From the NCBI GenBank assembly GCA_026770615.1, contig MU631478.1, positions 191,927 through 203,577 on the forward strand: a stretch of DNA of 11,651 nt, written 5' to 3'. The DNA comes from Pavlovales sp. CCMP2436. Lineage: Eukaryota > Haptophyta > Pavlovophyceae > Pavlovales. This document shows positions 1-6,965 of this stretch, one piece after another; the stretch's first letter is position 1, and every line of letters begins with the position of its first letter. The notes below the pieces were generated by a model. It was given only the letters and a program-made list of their open reading frames with translations, did no database searches and was not told the DNA's origin. The translations under genes were made by a program, and so were the position numbers.

Positions 1-114
1 AATCCAAGTGTTGAGAAACAATCCAAGTGTTGAGAAACAATCCAAGTGTTGAGAAACTATCCAAGTGTTGAGAAACAATCCAAGTGTTGAGAAACTATCC
101 AAGTGTTGAGAAAC
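1..114. repeat. 19-bp tandem repeat, six copies, in a villin intron
   Basis: Six head-to-tail copies of a 19-bp unit (aatccaagtgttgagaaac) fill positions 1-114; copies 4 and 6 begin with t instead of a. The array runs off the left edge, so its true length is unknown. The unit is one arm of an imperfect inverted repeat: CCAAGTGTT in the last copy pairs with AAACACTCGG just after it, with three bases between. The array lies in the intron that ends at position 255. Confidence 0.95.
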
Positions 115-152
115 ACTCGGATCAAGGGACCTTTGCAGAACACGCGGATACC
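99..152 (-). repeat. Dispersed repeat family 1, copy 1 (inverted relative to the copy at 4840-4894)
   Basis: The reverse complement of 99-152 aligns over about 54 bp with 4840-4894, with only a few mismatches and one inserted T. The core AAGGTCCCTTGATCCGAGTG is identical in both. This copy is continuous with the 19-bp tandem array, whose unit is the distal end of the element. Both copies lie in introns of the villin gene, in opposite orientation. Confidence 0.9.
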
Positions 153-255
153 TTTCTCACCGCATGGCTGATCAGACACACGATAATCAACGACTCTCTG
201 ACTGTCGCCCTCCTCCCCTCCACCTCCCTCCCCTCGCTGCCATTCCCCTGCGCAG

Positions 256-3200
256 CTGAATGCGGCTGCGGTGGTGAGGGTGGTTTACGGCTCCGAGCCT
301 CCCGCCTTCGTCGCCTTGTTTCGGGGCAGGCTGGTGGTTCGGCAGGTGTGCACTTTTTTTTAATAGTAGTTCTTTTAACGTCCCCCGACTTGAAGCACTA
401 CTAACAGATCTGGGAAACCTATTAATTTCCTTACAAAAGGATTCCGAGCTTTTGTAAGGCTTGTGAGTGGGTTTGGCAGGTATGCTGATCTGCTTTAGAA
501 CAACAGTTCCTTTGACGTCCCCCTACTTGCAGCCCAGAGGCGTACGAGGATGACATGGGAGGGTCAGCGCATTGGTCGTCTCATGCGCTTACAGGGGGTT
601 CGGCAGGTGTGCACTACTAGCAGACCTGGGGAACCTATTAATTCCTTTCGAAGGCTTCGTGTAATTCCGAGCTTTTGTAAGGCTTGTGAGCGGGTTCGAC
701 CGTGTGCCCTCCGATTCCTTGTTTTTGTGTGTTTTAGTGTGCTGCTCAGCGCCCTGGTCTTTGTGGTCATATTTGAACTACGACTTACTTAATAGGAAGA
801 CAGGCAGTGGCAGCAGTCAGCGAATCCAGTGTGTGGAAGAACGCAGCCCGTGAGAGCCGGGGGAAAAGACACACTGGTCTTTTGGATATTATTTGATGTA
901 CGCGTATTTTATGTGCTTCTATATTTGTTTTGATGCTACCGGCACTGTCCTATGTGACACGCGTCGCTGGTGTGACACGCTGCACTGTTTGGCAAAGTAG
1001 GATTTGGTGGGCCTGGTAACATCTCCTGTCTGTCATTTCTTATAATGCTGTACACAGCAGTACAATGCCAATAGCCGCTGGCCCTCGAATTGCGGGAAGA
1101 ACGTCTTGTGCATTTCCTCCCTTTCCTGGCCATTTCTCATTCACAAACTATTACTGTATCTCTCCTTTGGCCCCTGCCGCGTCTATCTGTGTGCTCGGGG
1201 AGTGGTCCTGGACATGTCCGGGAGACCCTCTTCGGGGACAGACGTCCTAATCAGAAATCCTTTCCTTTGCACCAGGGGGAGCACGCAAGTGCAGTCATTG
1301 TCGAAAAAGAGGGACAGAGTGGCGGCAAAGGCGACGTGTGGTTCGGTGGACACGCGAGCGCAGCCGACTTCGAGGGGAGAGGACAGGGAGGCAATGGCGA
1401 AGGCGGGTTCAGTGCGTGGTTCGGTGGGTTGGGTTCACTCTTCGCCCAGACAAGGGTGCGTTTATTTACAAAATAAGGACGTTTATTTTATTGGGTGCTC
1501 AAAGCTTATAATTACAAGGAAGACCTCGATTGGCCGTCAGAAATTTGTAAACACGGTTGAAATAAAGGGAAGCCTGAGCTGCCAGCCCTTACACTCTTCG
1601 CCCAGGCCACCAGCGGCGGCGGTGGAGGAGGTGCGTCCGGCTTCACCGCTGTCACCATCGAGGCGCAAGCGACGCCCGCAATGCCCGCGCCAGTGGCGGC
1701 GGCGGCGGCGGCAGCGGCGGTAGCGTTTGCTGCGCGCATCGCTCAGCCCGAGGTGAGCGAGACTCTCGTCAGCAGCCTGCTGCCCTGCAAGCATTCCTTC
1801 TACCTATTATTAGTATTATTACAACTAATGGTATTATTTTTATTGTTAATATTATTATTATTGTTATTATATTATGATTGGTATGACCTGCCGTGTCACC
1901 AATAATAATACAAGAATAGTATCATTATGTTATTAATACAGTAATGTTATTATATTATGATTGGGATTACCTGCTGCCCTGCAAGCAAAGGAAAGGATTT
2001 CTGATTAGGTCGTTTATCCCCAGAAGACGGTATCTCGGATGTGAATCCAGGACCACTCCCCGAACACACAGATACCGCCCCCCCCTGAGCCTGGTTACTC
2101 AGAGAGCCTGCGGGGCCAAACCGACTTAACCAAAGGGTGCCCACCTAAGGGTCCAAAGCATTCCTTTCGTCTCAGACGCTCACTCCCTGTCCCCGCCCGC
2201 TGACATCCCCAATAGTGTATGCCCATGTGGTGGTCATCAATAATGCTGTTTGTCGACAACAAAGAAGAATTCGCTTGTGTAAGGCTACTAATTCAAGCCC
2301 GGGAAAAATCAGATCCGGACTAACGGCTCAAGGCCGCGCGAAGCTGAGGCCAAAACGCCAACGGCAAAGGAGTCTAGATATAAATATAATCGGACACTGA
2401 ATTAGTGAATGCTGTATGGATGGTCAGTGAGCCCTCTGGGGCGGTATCTGTATGCTCGGGAAGTGATCCTGGACATGTCCAGGAGACCCTCTCCGGGGAC
2501 AGACGTCCTCTTTTCCTTTTCTTTTGCTGTATGAGTGCTGTGATGCCTCGATTGAGATCGTTCGCCATTGCCTCAGAAATTTGTAAACACGGTTGAAATA
2601 AAGGGAAGCGTGAGTTGCCAGCCCTTACACCCTTCGCTGTGATGCCTCTCAGGGGATGTGCGCCCTCTTCCAAGTGCGCGGCTCGACTGAGCGAGACATG
2701 AGCCTGCTGCAGGTACGCGAGGCCCACTGTTCTACCCACTGCCTGCTGCCCACTGTCCTACCCACTGTCTACTTCCGCCTGCTTCCTGCTGCCCACTGTC
2801 TGCTGCTTACTATCTGATCTCCTCTGCTTGCTGCTTGCTGCTTGCTGCTTGCTGCTTGCTGCTTGCTGCTTGCTGCTTGCTGCTTACTGCTTGCTGCTTG
2901 CTGCTTGCTGCTTGCTGCTTGCTGCTTGCTGCTTGCTGCTTGCTGCTTGCTGCTTGCTGCTTGCTGCTTGCTGCCTGCTGCCTGCTGCCTGCTGCCTGCT
3001 GCCTGCTTTCTGCCCGCCTCCTTCCGACGCCCACATACTTATCTGACAGACCCAGCGCACTTACTCATTCGCTATTTTCAACTGCCTTTCGTTGGCAGTT
3101 GCCCCGGATTCGGCCCAGTCCGGATTCGAATTAGTCTGCTGTCACGAGTTGTTGCACAATCGTACTCGTCCCACTTATCTGACAGACCCAGCGCACGCGT

Positions 3201-5208
3201 TCTCTCGTCTTGCTCTCCCAAGACCATCTGCCAAAGGGGGAAACTGATTTATTTATAATCACCACAGTCGTGCAAGTTTCCCTATTTAAAATAAATATTC
3301 AAACTAACTACAGCACGCGCGTGTGATTTGTACTGGGCGGTGTAAACGGCTGGCAACCTGTGTACAAGCACCCGTGTACTACAGCTGCGTGCTATAAAAG
3401 TCATCACAAAAACGTATTACCCCCCCCCTGTTAGGTCGAGGCGGTTGCGTCCTCTCTCGACTCTGCGCGCTGCTTCGTACTCCAGCCAGGCCTCAAAGGT
3501 GACCTCCTTTGTCTTGCCTCCTTTTTCTTGCCTTCGTCAGCTCGCTCCGCTCCAGCGCGGCGAGAACGTCAAGATCAAATTCTGACCTCCCCCCCCCCCT
3601 CCCCCCCACCCCTTCCCCCCCACTCCCACTTTCCCTCCTGCTCCCTCATTTGACTGTTCGCTGTTCGCAGCATCCGCACTCCGCACGCGTCCCTTCCTCG
3701 GCAGCGGTGGTGATGCCGTTGTCGTATGGGTAGGTGCTGAATCGAATTCGCTCGAGCGCAGTGCGGCGGCGACTCTCGCCTTGCACGTGGCCACCACGGC
3801 GTCTATGATGCTGCCAAACGCGCCACGGGTGCTCGAAATTGCCGAGGGCAAAGAGGTCGAGGACTTTTGGGCGCTTCTTGGAGGCGAGGGCCCCTACTTG
3901 CGCGACGAGGCGCCGCGCCCCCCGCAGCAGCCGCCGCGTCTCTTCGCGCTGCTGCCCGCCGAGGTCTCCACGGGCTTTGGCGCGGCGGCTGCGGGAGTTA
4001 GGCGCGCTGTCGGCCTCAGGGGCGCGGGTGGTTCCGTCGGCGCGCTCGCGCAGCTGGCCTTGCGCCCAGTCGAGCTGCACGCGCCCTGCCAGGCCGACCT
4101 GCATTGGGACGGCGGCTTTATCTTGGATGCGGGCTATCAGCTCTTCGCCTGGCTCGGCCCTGCGTGGCAGCAAGGGAGCGGCGGCGGCAGCACCACCTCG
4201 GGCAGCACGGGCGGCACCGGCTTTTTTGGCCTGCACGCGCGAGTCGCGGGCTTGGCGGAGACGGAGGCGGAGGCGGTGGCGGCGTCCGAGCTACTCGGCG
4301 CCCTCGAGCTCGGCACTGCCTTCGCTCACGACCTGGCCGATCGACCCGACTCGCTCGCGATCGCGCTGGTTTGCCCCGGTGATGAGCCTGACGACTTTAA
4401 GGAACTCTTTCCCGAATGGGACCTGCGCGCCTCCTTGGCTTCCATCGATCCGTACGAGGCCGCCTTGCAGCGGCTGCGCACTGTGCAGCTGGAGGCGAGT
4501 GCAAGGGGCGGCGGCGCGGTGGCGTCCAAGGCCGCGATCGCGCACGAGCTGCAGCAGACTATAGAGGTGTGCGCCTGATCTCCATCAACCGCACTCCCTG
4601 GCATGAACACGATTTTTTTACTGTCATTGCACTGCCCCCCCCCCTCCCCCCCATCGGCTGCTGTTTACCAGGCCGCCGAGCGTCTGAGTCACGCTGGGTC
4701 GCAGCACGTGCTGCAGGCCTCGGAGATGGTCGCGAAAGCCATGGAGGCGGCGGCTGCAAAGGAGAAGCGGGTATGCGCGTCGCCGCCCGCGCCACCTCCT
4801 CGCGTACGAATGCCACCCACCTCCAACACCTCTACTGCCGGTATCCGTGTGCTCTGCTAAGGTCCCTTGATCCGAGTGTTTTCTCAACGCTTGAGTCATG
4901 TGGAGACCTGTCAGTGGACGAACGTACTTCTAGATATTTACACACTGCTACGTCCCCGTCCGCTGCCGGGCTCCGCGCGCACGCCACCCGCCCGCCAGGC
5001 CGCCGACTCACCGCGGCGAATTGAGGACTCGACGCTGCCCTACTCAGTGCTGCAGGCAGGATCCATCGCTGGCATCGACAACTCGGCCAAGGAGCACTAC
5101 CTCTCAGCCAAGGACTTTGTGAGGGTGCTCGGCGTTCCACTCGAGCAGTTCCAGGAGTTGCCCGAGTGGAAGCGCAGCGACCTCAAGAAGAAGGCGGGCA
5201 TCTACTAG
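256..5208 (+). CDS. Villin/gelsolin-family actin-binding protein with C-terminal headpiece, 5'-partial, 8 exons in window
   Basis: Predicted exons are 256-345, 1276-1455, 1606-1752, 2653-2712, 3435-3498, 3671-4566, 4672-4770 and 4999-5208 (stop TAG). All introns are GT-AG and the phases agree, giving 581 codons. Numbered from the first visible codon: residues 1-30 match the end of gelsolin repeat G4 (VVRVVYGSEPPAF, then ALFRGRLVV); 31-139 are a Gly/Ala-rich linker; 140-235 are G5 (ALFQVRGSTERDMSLLQ, ASSLDSARCFVLQ, DAVVVWVGAES); 236-440 are G6, opening with EGKEVEDFWALLGG and containing FILDAGYQLFAWLG and GDEPDDFKELF; 480-512 are a helical Ala/Glu-rich spacer; 525-581 are the headpiece (KEHYLSAKDF, ELPEWK, ending KKKAGIY). 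The family binds, bundles, caps or severs F-actin, often under Ca2+ control. Upstream exons (G1 to most of G4) must precede position 1. The two linker exons are the least certain; the G5, G6 and headpiece assignment is strong. The gene converges on gene 2, 137 bp downstream. Confidence 0.85.
336..720 (+). repeat. Degenerate tandem repeat of ~100-135-bp units that includes a splice donor
   Basis: Three related units start near 336, 470 and 597. Each begins with a form of ggttcggcaggtgtgcac. Shared later blocks include a segment like ttcytttgacgtcccc (units 1 and 2), a stretch ending cctattaattcc (units 1 and 3), and gagcttttgtaaggcttgtgag (units 1 and 3). The first unit spans the predicted exon end and donor at 345/346, so the unit-3 start at 597-614 is an exact 18-bp copy of that exon-intron junction and forms a candidate cryptic donor. 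Unit 3 fades out after about 691. Confidence 0.8.
700..1183. other. Intronic stretch with no recognisable feature
   Basis: This is the middle of the 930-nt intron 346-1275. It has mixed composition and only short open frames that lack family resemblance. A short direct repeat (gtgacacgc, near 953 and 971) is the only local structure noticed. Confidence 0.6.
1184..1275 (+). repeat. Dispersed repeat family 2, copy A, ending at a predicted 3' splice site
   Basis: This segment matches 2441-2509 on the same strand (tatctgtgtgctcgggg, tcctggacatgtcc, gagaccctct, ggggacagacgtcct). It also matches the reverse complement of 1981-2079 (gggagtggtcctgga, then ctaatcagaaatcctttcc). It contains the perfect palindrome ggacatgtcc. 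Its right end, a pyrimidine tract followed by accag, is the predicted acceptor of the intron that ends at 1275. Confidence 0.85.
1276..1752 (+). other. Tentative Gly/Ala-rich linker exons of the villin gene (1276-1455 and 1606-1752)
   Basis: Two GC-rich segments between the G4 and G5 exons read openly in phase 0. Segment 1276-1455 follows a pyrimidine-rich acceptor (ctttgcaccag) and ends at a GTGCGT donor. It encodes 60 residues rich in Gly with two Trp-Phe-Gly-Gly occurrences. Segment 1606-1752 follows cttcgcccag and ends at GTGAGC. It encodes 49 residues with a run of six Gly and a run of eight Ala. Including or skipping either segment keeps the reading frame, so frame alone cannot prove them. 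An internal GTGCGT within 1606-1752 could be an alternative donor. Open frame, codon composition and splice-site quality support them. Such a long linker is not usual between G4 and G5. Confidence 0.5.
1538..1601 (+). repeat. Dispersed repeat family 3, copy 1
   Basis: The 64-bp block starting cagaaatttgtaaacacggt is repeated at 2574-2637 with three mismatches. It makes up the right half of the short intron 1456-1605 and ends four bases before that intron's acceptor AG closes. Weaker similarity (cctcgattg) extends to the left of both copies. Confidence 0.9.
1801..1965. repeat. AT-rich TTA/ATT low-complexity block with a 20-bp direct repeat
   Basis: The stretch is dominated by tta/att triplets. 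The 20-mer tgttattatattatgattgg occurs at 1862-1881 and again at 1945-1964. The same duplication continues into flanking sequence: cctgctgccctgcaagc occurs at 1776-1792 and 1970-1986. It lies in the 900-nt intron 1753-2652. Confidence 0.85.
1981..2079 (-). repeat. Dispersed repeat family 2, copy B (inverted)
   Basis: Read on the - strand, this copy starts with gcggtatctgtgtg and ends with aatcctttcctttgcttgcag, the same kind of pyrimidine-tract-plus-AG end as copy A. The palindrome present in copies A and C is replaced here by a different middle. The copy sits antisense in the villin intron 1753-2652, so its AG end cannot serve as the villin acceptor. Confidence 0.85.
2080..2440. other. Intronic stretch with no recognisable feature
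   Basis: This is the part of intron 1753-2652 between two repeat copies. Composition is mixed, with no convincing exon on either strand. The 61-codon open frame at 2215-2400 has no family resemblance. Confidence 0.55.
2441..2509 (+). repeat. Dispersed repeat family 2, copy C
   Basis: This copy is a near match to 1184-1252, including the ggacatgtcc palindrome and ggggacagacgtcct. It is followed by a T/C-rich stretch instead of the aatcctttcc end seen in copies A and B. A family 3 copy lies 64 bp downstream, reproducing the order seen at 1184 and 1538 with a shorter spacing. Confidence 0.85.
2574..2637 (+). repeat. Dispersed repeat family 3, copy 2
   Basis: This is the 64-bp partner of 1538-1601 (three mismatches). 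It ends 15 bp before the predicted acceptor at 2652 that opens the first G5 exon, so both copies sit at the 3' end of a villin intron. Confidence 0.9.
2824..3005. repeat. Heptanucleotide minisatellite, 26 units of CTGCTTG/CTGCCTG
   Basis: Twenty-one units of CTGCTTG occupy 2824-2970 (one unit, 2880-2886, reads CTGCTTA) and five units of CTGCCTG occupy 2971-3005. More degenerate related pieces lie just upstream from about 2735. Because 7 is not a multiple of 3, every frame reads a Leu/Ala/Cys-rich repeat (or a Ser/Gln/Ala-rich one on the other strand); these are artefacts, not genes. The array lies in the 722-nt intron 2713-3434 that splits G5. Confidence 0.97.
3037..3196. repeat. 24-bp perfect direct repeat 136 bp apart (3037-3060 and 3173-3196)
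   Basis: The 24-mer that begins acttatctgacagaccc is repeated exactly. The 112 bp between the copies also carry two ccggattcg words. No terminal inverted repeat or coding potential was seen, so a local duplication is more likely than a transposon. The stretch 3197-3434, up to the next exon, shows only AT-rich words and a C-run before the acceptor. Confidence 0.85.
3588..3670 (+). promoter_or_regulatory. Long polypyrimidine tract and 3' splice site of intron 3499-3670
   Basis: More than 50 nearly uninterrupted C/T residues precede ttcgcag at the predicted acceptor. The downstream exon supplies the two bases needed to complete the codon split at 3498, and its first residues run into the G5 core strand DAVVVWVG. 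This supports the site. Confidence 0.75.
4840..4894 (+). repeat. Dispersed repeat family 1, copy 2, in the last villin intron
   Basis: This copy matches the reverse complement of 99-152. Its first 16 bases (ggtatccgtgtgctct) also resemble the start of the family 2 elements (cggtatctgtgtgctc), so the two families may share a common head. It lies in the 228-nt intron 4771-4998 between the spacer and headpiece exons. Confidence 0.85.
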
Positions 5209-5345
5209 CCTTCTCGTTTAAGCACTTGTGAGCACTGCTTTGCTACTTGGCGCAGGCTTATTCAAAAAATTAGATCTAGTAACTAGAAGAGGCGTAACTT
5301 ATGCTCCCATTTTTTAACCGCTAAGCTGTGCGCTACGAACTTAGA

Positions 5346-6965
5346 TCACTGCGCCCACACGTAGAAGGCCGAGCTGGCACCGTCCTCGCCGCGCGCCGTC
5401 TCCTGCGTGACGAGCAGGGTGGCGTCGAGCACGAGCACCGTCGAGGTCACGGGCCCACCCCCGGGCAGCCGCAGTAGCCCCACGCGGTAGCTGTCAAACT
5501 GTAAGTCGTGCCGCAGCGAGGGGGCAGATTGCACGTCCGGTCCATCCGCGATGCGCTGGCACATCACGCCCTCGAGCTGCCCCACAAGCGGCCCAACGGC
5601 GCGCAGCCGGCTCACACGCAATTCGCCCTTATTCGCCGATGGGCCGATCGTCTGCGAGAGCCGCTCATCCGCCGACACCTCGCCGCCCGCGCCCACCTGC
5701 AGTACCAGCCGCCACACGCCCGTCAGCACCCCCTCCTGCTGCACGCGCCTGTTCTCAGGGAGGCGGAGGATGGCCAGGGACGCCTTCACCCGTTCCGGCG
5801 TCCATAGCTGCTTTGCCCGTTCGGAGGCGGCGATGCGCAAGACCGCCATCGCCTCGGCCGGCGAGTCGACGAGTGCCTGCGCAGTGCTGCCAACGTAATT
5901 TTGCTCGTAGCTCTTTTCCAGGGCAAGCTCTGGCAGCACTGCGTAGCCTGTGATGTCCACCCCTGCATAAGCCTCCACGCCAAGCATCTGCATCGCTTCG
6001 ATGCCGAACTTGAGCTGTTTGGCGAGCCGCTTCACTTCCCACGAGCGCGAGCTGGCTAGAGCTTCATACATCTCCAGCGCGCGACTCGTCTCTTGATTTG
6101 CATCGTAAGCCATTGCCAAGTCAAGTCCCACGCGCCCTCCCAGCTCTGTCTTTGCACTCATGTTGCGCCAAACGGGCTCAAGCGTCCTCGCACACCTGCG
6201 GACCTCGCCTGCGCGCATCCAGTTCTTTGCCTCGGCGAGCGCCTCTTCGATCTGGGCAACATTTTTGCGCTCCCAGTTCTCACCCGCTGCTGATGCCTGC
6301 CTGAACTTTGCAAGCAGCGCCTCGGTCGCCTGCTGCTTTGCCAGCTTCTCCTCCGCGCTCTCCGCCGGCGCCGCGCCGACGCCCACCTGCTTGCCCCCCC
6401 CAAAAGCAGCACTGATGTCGGCAGGGCGGTCAAAGACTCCCCAGCTGCCTGTAGATGGTTGGTAGGTTTGCACCTCCGCCGGTTTCTGCCAGACGCCGCC
6501 GATGGAGCTTGCCGTCTGTGTGGGCTGCTCGGGCGGCTTGTCAACTCCACACGCAGCAGCCGAGGGATTGGTTGCGGCCCTCGGCTTCTTGTTGCTGAGC
6601 AGCGCCTCGCCCTCGCGCATCGCAGCGTCCATGCCCTTGAGCTTCTCCACCTTGGAGCGGAAGGCGGCGATGCGTGCCTCAGACGGGCCCACCTTGTTGA
6701 TGTTCTCCATTCCCGAGTCCGAGCTAGAAAGCTTCATCCGGCCCGCATCGGACGGGCGCTCGGCCATCGAGACCACCGACCGCCAACAACGAGCGCCCGG
6801 GCTGATGCGTTCCGCCGCCGTCTCGAGTGCGCACTGCTGTGCCGCGGCAATCGCGACCGCCGACCGCCATCGATGCGCTGTAGACCTTGCGCTGAGCCTG
6901 CCACCTGACCGACTGCCGGCGTGGGCCACGAGCGCGGGCACCACGAGCAGCAGGACAAGCAACAT
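5346..6965 (-). CDS. Probable plastid-targeted protein of unknown function, TPR-like middle and beta-rich C-terminus, 539 residues
   Basis: This is a single long frame from ATG at 6965 to a stop at 5346-5348. Residues 1-16 form a strong hydrophobic signal peptide with a likely cleavage after AHA. Residues 17-70 are rich in Ser, Arg and Ala, like a transit peptide, so plastid import through a complex envelope is inferred. Residues 157-191 are a Gly/Trp/Pro-rich segment (TYQPSTGSWGVFDRPAD, then AAFGGGK) that looks conserved rather than low-complexity. Residues 205-330 are helical and TPR-like, with LDLAMAYDANQETSRALEMY and EVKRLAKQLKFGIEAMQML. Residues 412-539 are beta-rich, beginning GVLTGVWRLVLQVG; this and LVLDATLLV recall plastid lipid-associated (PAP/fibrillin) lipocalin-like domains, but the match is weak. 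No intron is needed. The stop lies 137 bp from the villin stop (convergent), and the start is 169 bp from the divergent Dabb gene. The coding call is strong; function is unknown. Confidence 0.85.
   Translation of the reverse strand: MLLVLLLVVPALVAHAGSRSGGRLSARSTAHRWRSAVAIAAAQQCALETAAERISPGARCWRSVVSMAERPSDAGRMKLSSSDSGMENINKVGPSEARIAAFRSKVEKLKGMDAAMREGEALLSNKKPRAATNPSAAACGVDKPPEQPTQTASSIGGVWQKPAEVQTYQPSTGSWGVFDRPADISAAFGGGKQVGVGAAPAESAEEKLAKQQATEALLAKFRQASAAGENWERKNVAQIEEALAEAKNWMRAGEVRRCARTLEPVWRNMSAKTELGGRVGLDLAMAYDANQETSRALEMYEALASSRSWEVKRLAKQLKFGIEAMQMLGVEAYAGVDITGYAVLPELALEKSYEQNYVGSTAQALVDSPAEAMAVLRIAASERAKQLWTPERVKASLAILRLPENRRVQQEGVLTGVWRLVLQVGAGGEVSADERLSQTIGPSANKGELRVSRLRAVGPLVGQLEGVMCQRIADGPDVQSAPSLRHDLQFDSYRVGLLRLPGGGPVTSTVLVLDATLLVTQETARGEDGASSAFYVWAQ

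Noticed and set aside
1..114. Regularly repeated 19-bp units that could suggest a CRISPR array
   Set aside because: The units are directly adjacent with no unique spacers, they sit in an intron of a eukaryotic gene, and there are no cas genes.
1330..1380. Gelsolin-like word WFGGHASAADFE suggesting an additional repeat core
   Set aside because: It lies after the end of G4 and before the start of G5, lacks the flanking strands and helix of a repeat, and sits in a Gly-rich linker; the resemblance is likely chance.
3061..3172. Segment between the 24-bp direct repeats as a transposon
   Set aside because: There are no terminal inverted repeats and no coding sequence, and a 24-bp target duplication would be unusually long.
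2810..3258. Long Leu/Ala/Cys-rich and Ser/Gln/Lys-rich open frames on both strands
   Set aside because: They are translations of the heptanucleotide satellite, open in all frames because the unit lacks stop codons.
3537..4610. Several antisense and out-of-frame open frames over the villin exons, including 196- and 241-codon ones
   Set aside because: They are GC-rich shadows of the large G6 exon; they have Arg/Ala/Ser-rich composition and no family resemblance.
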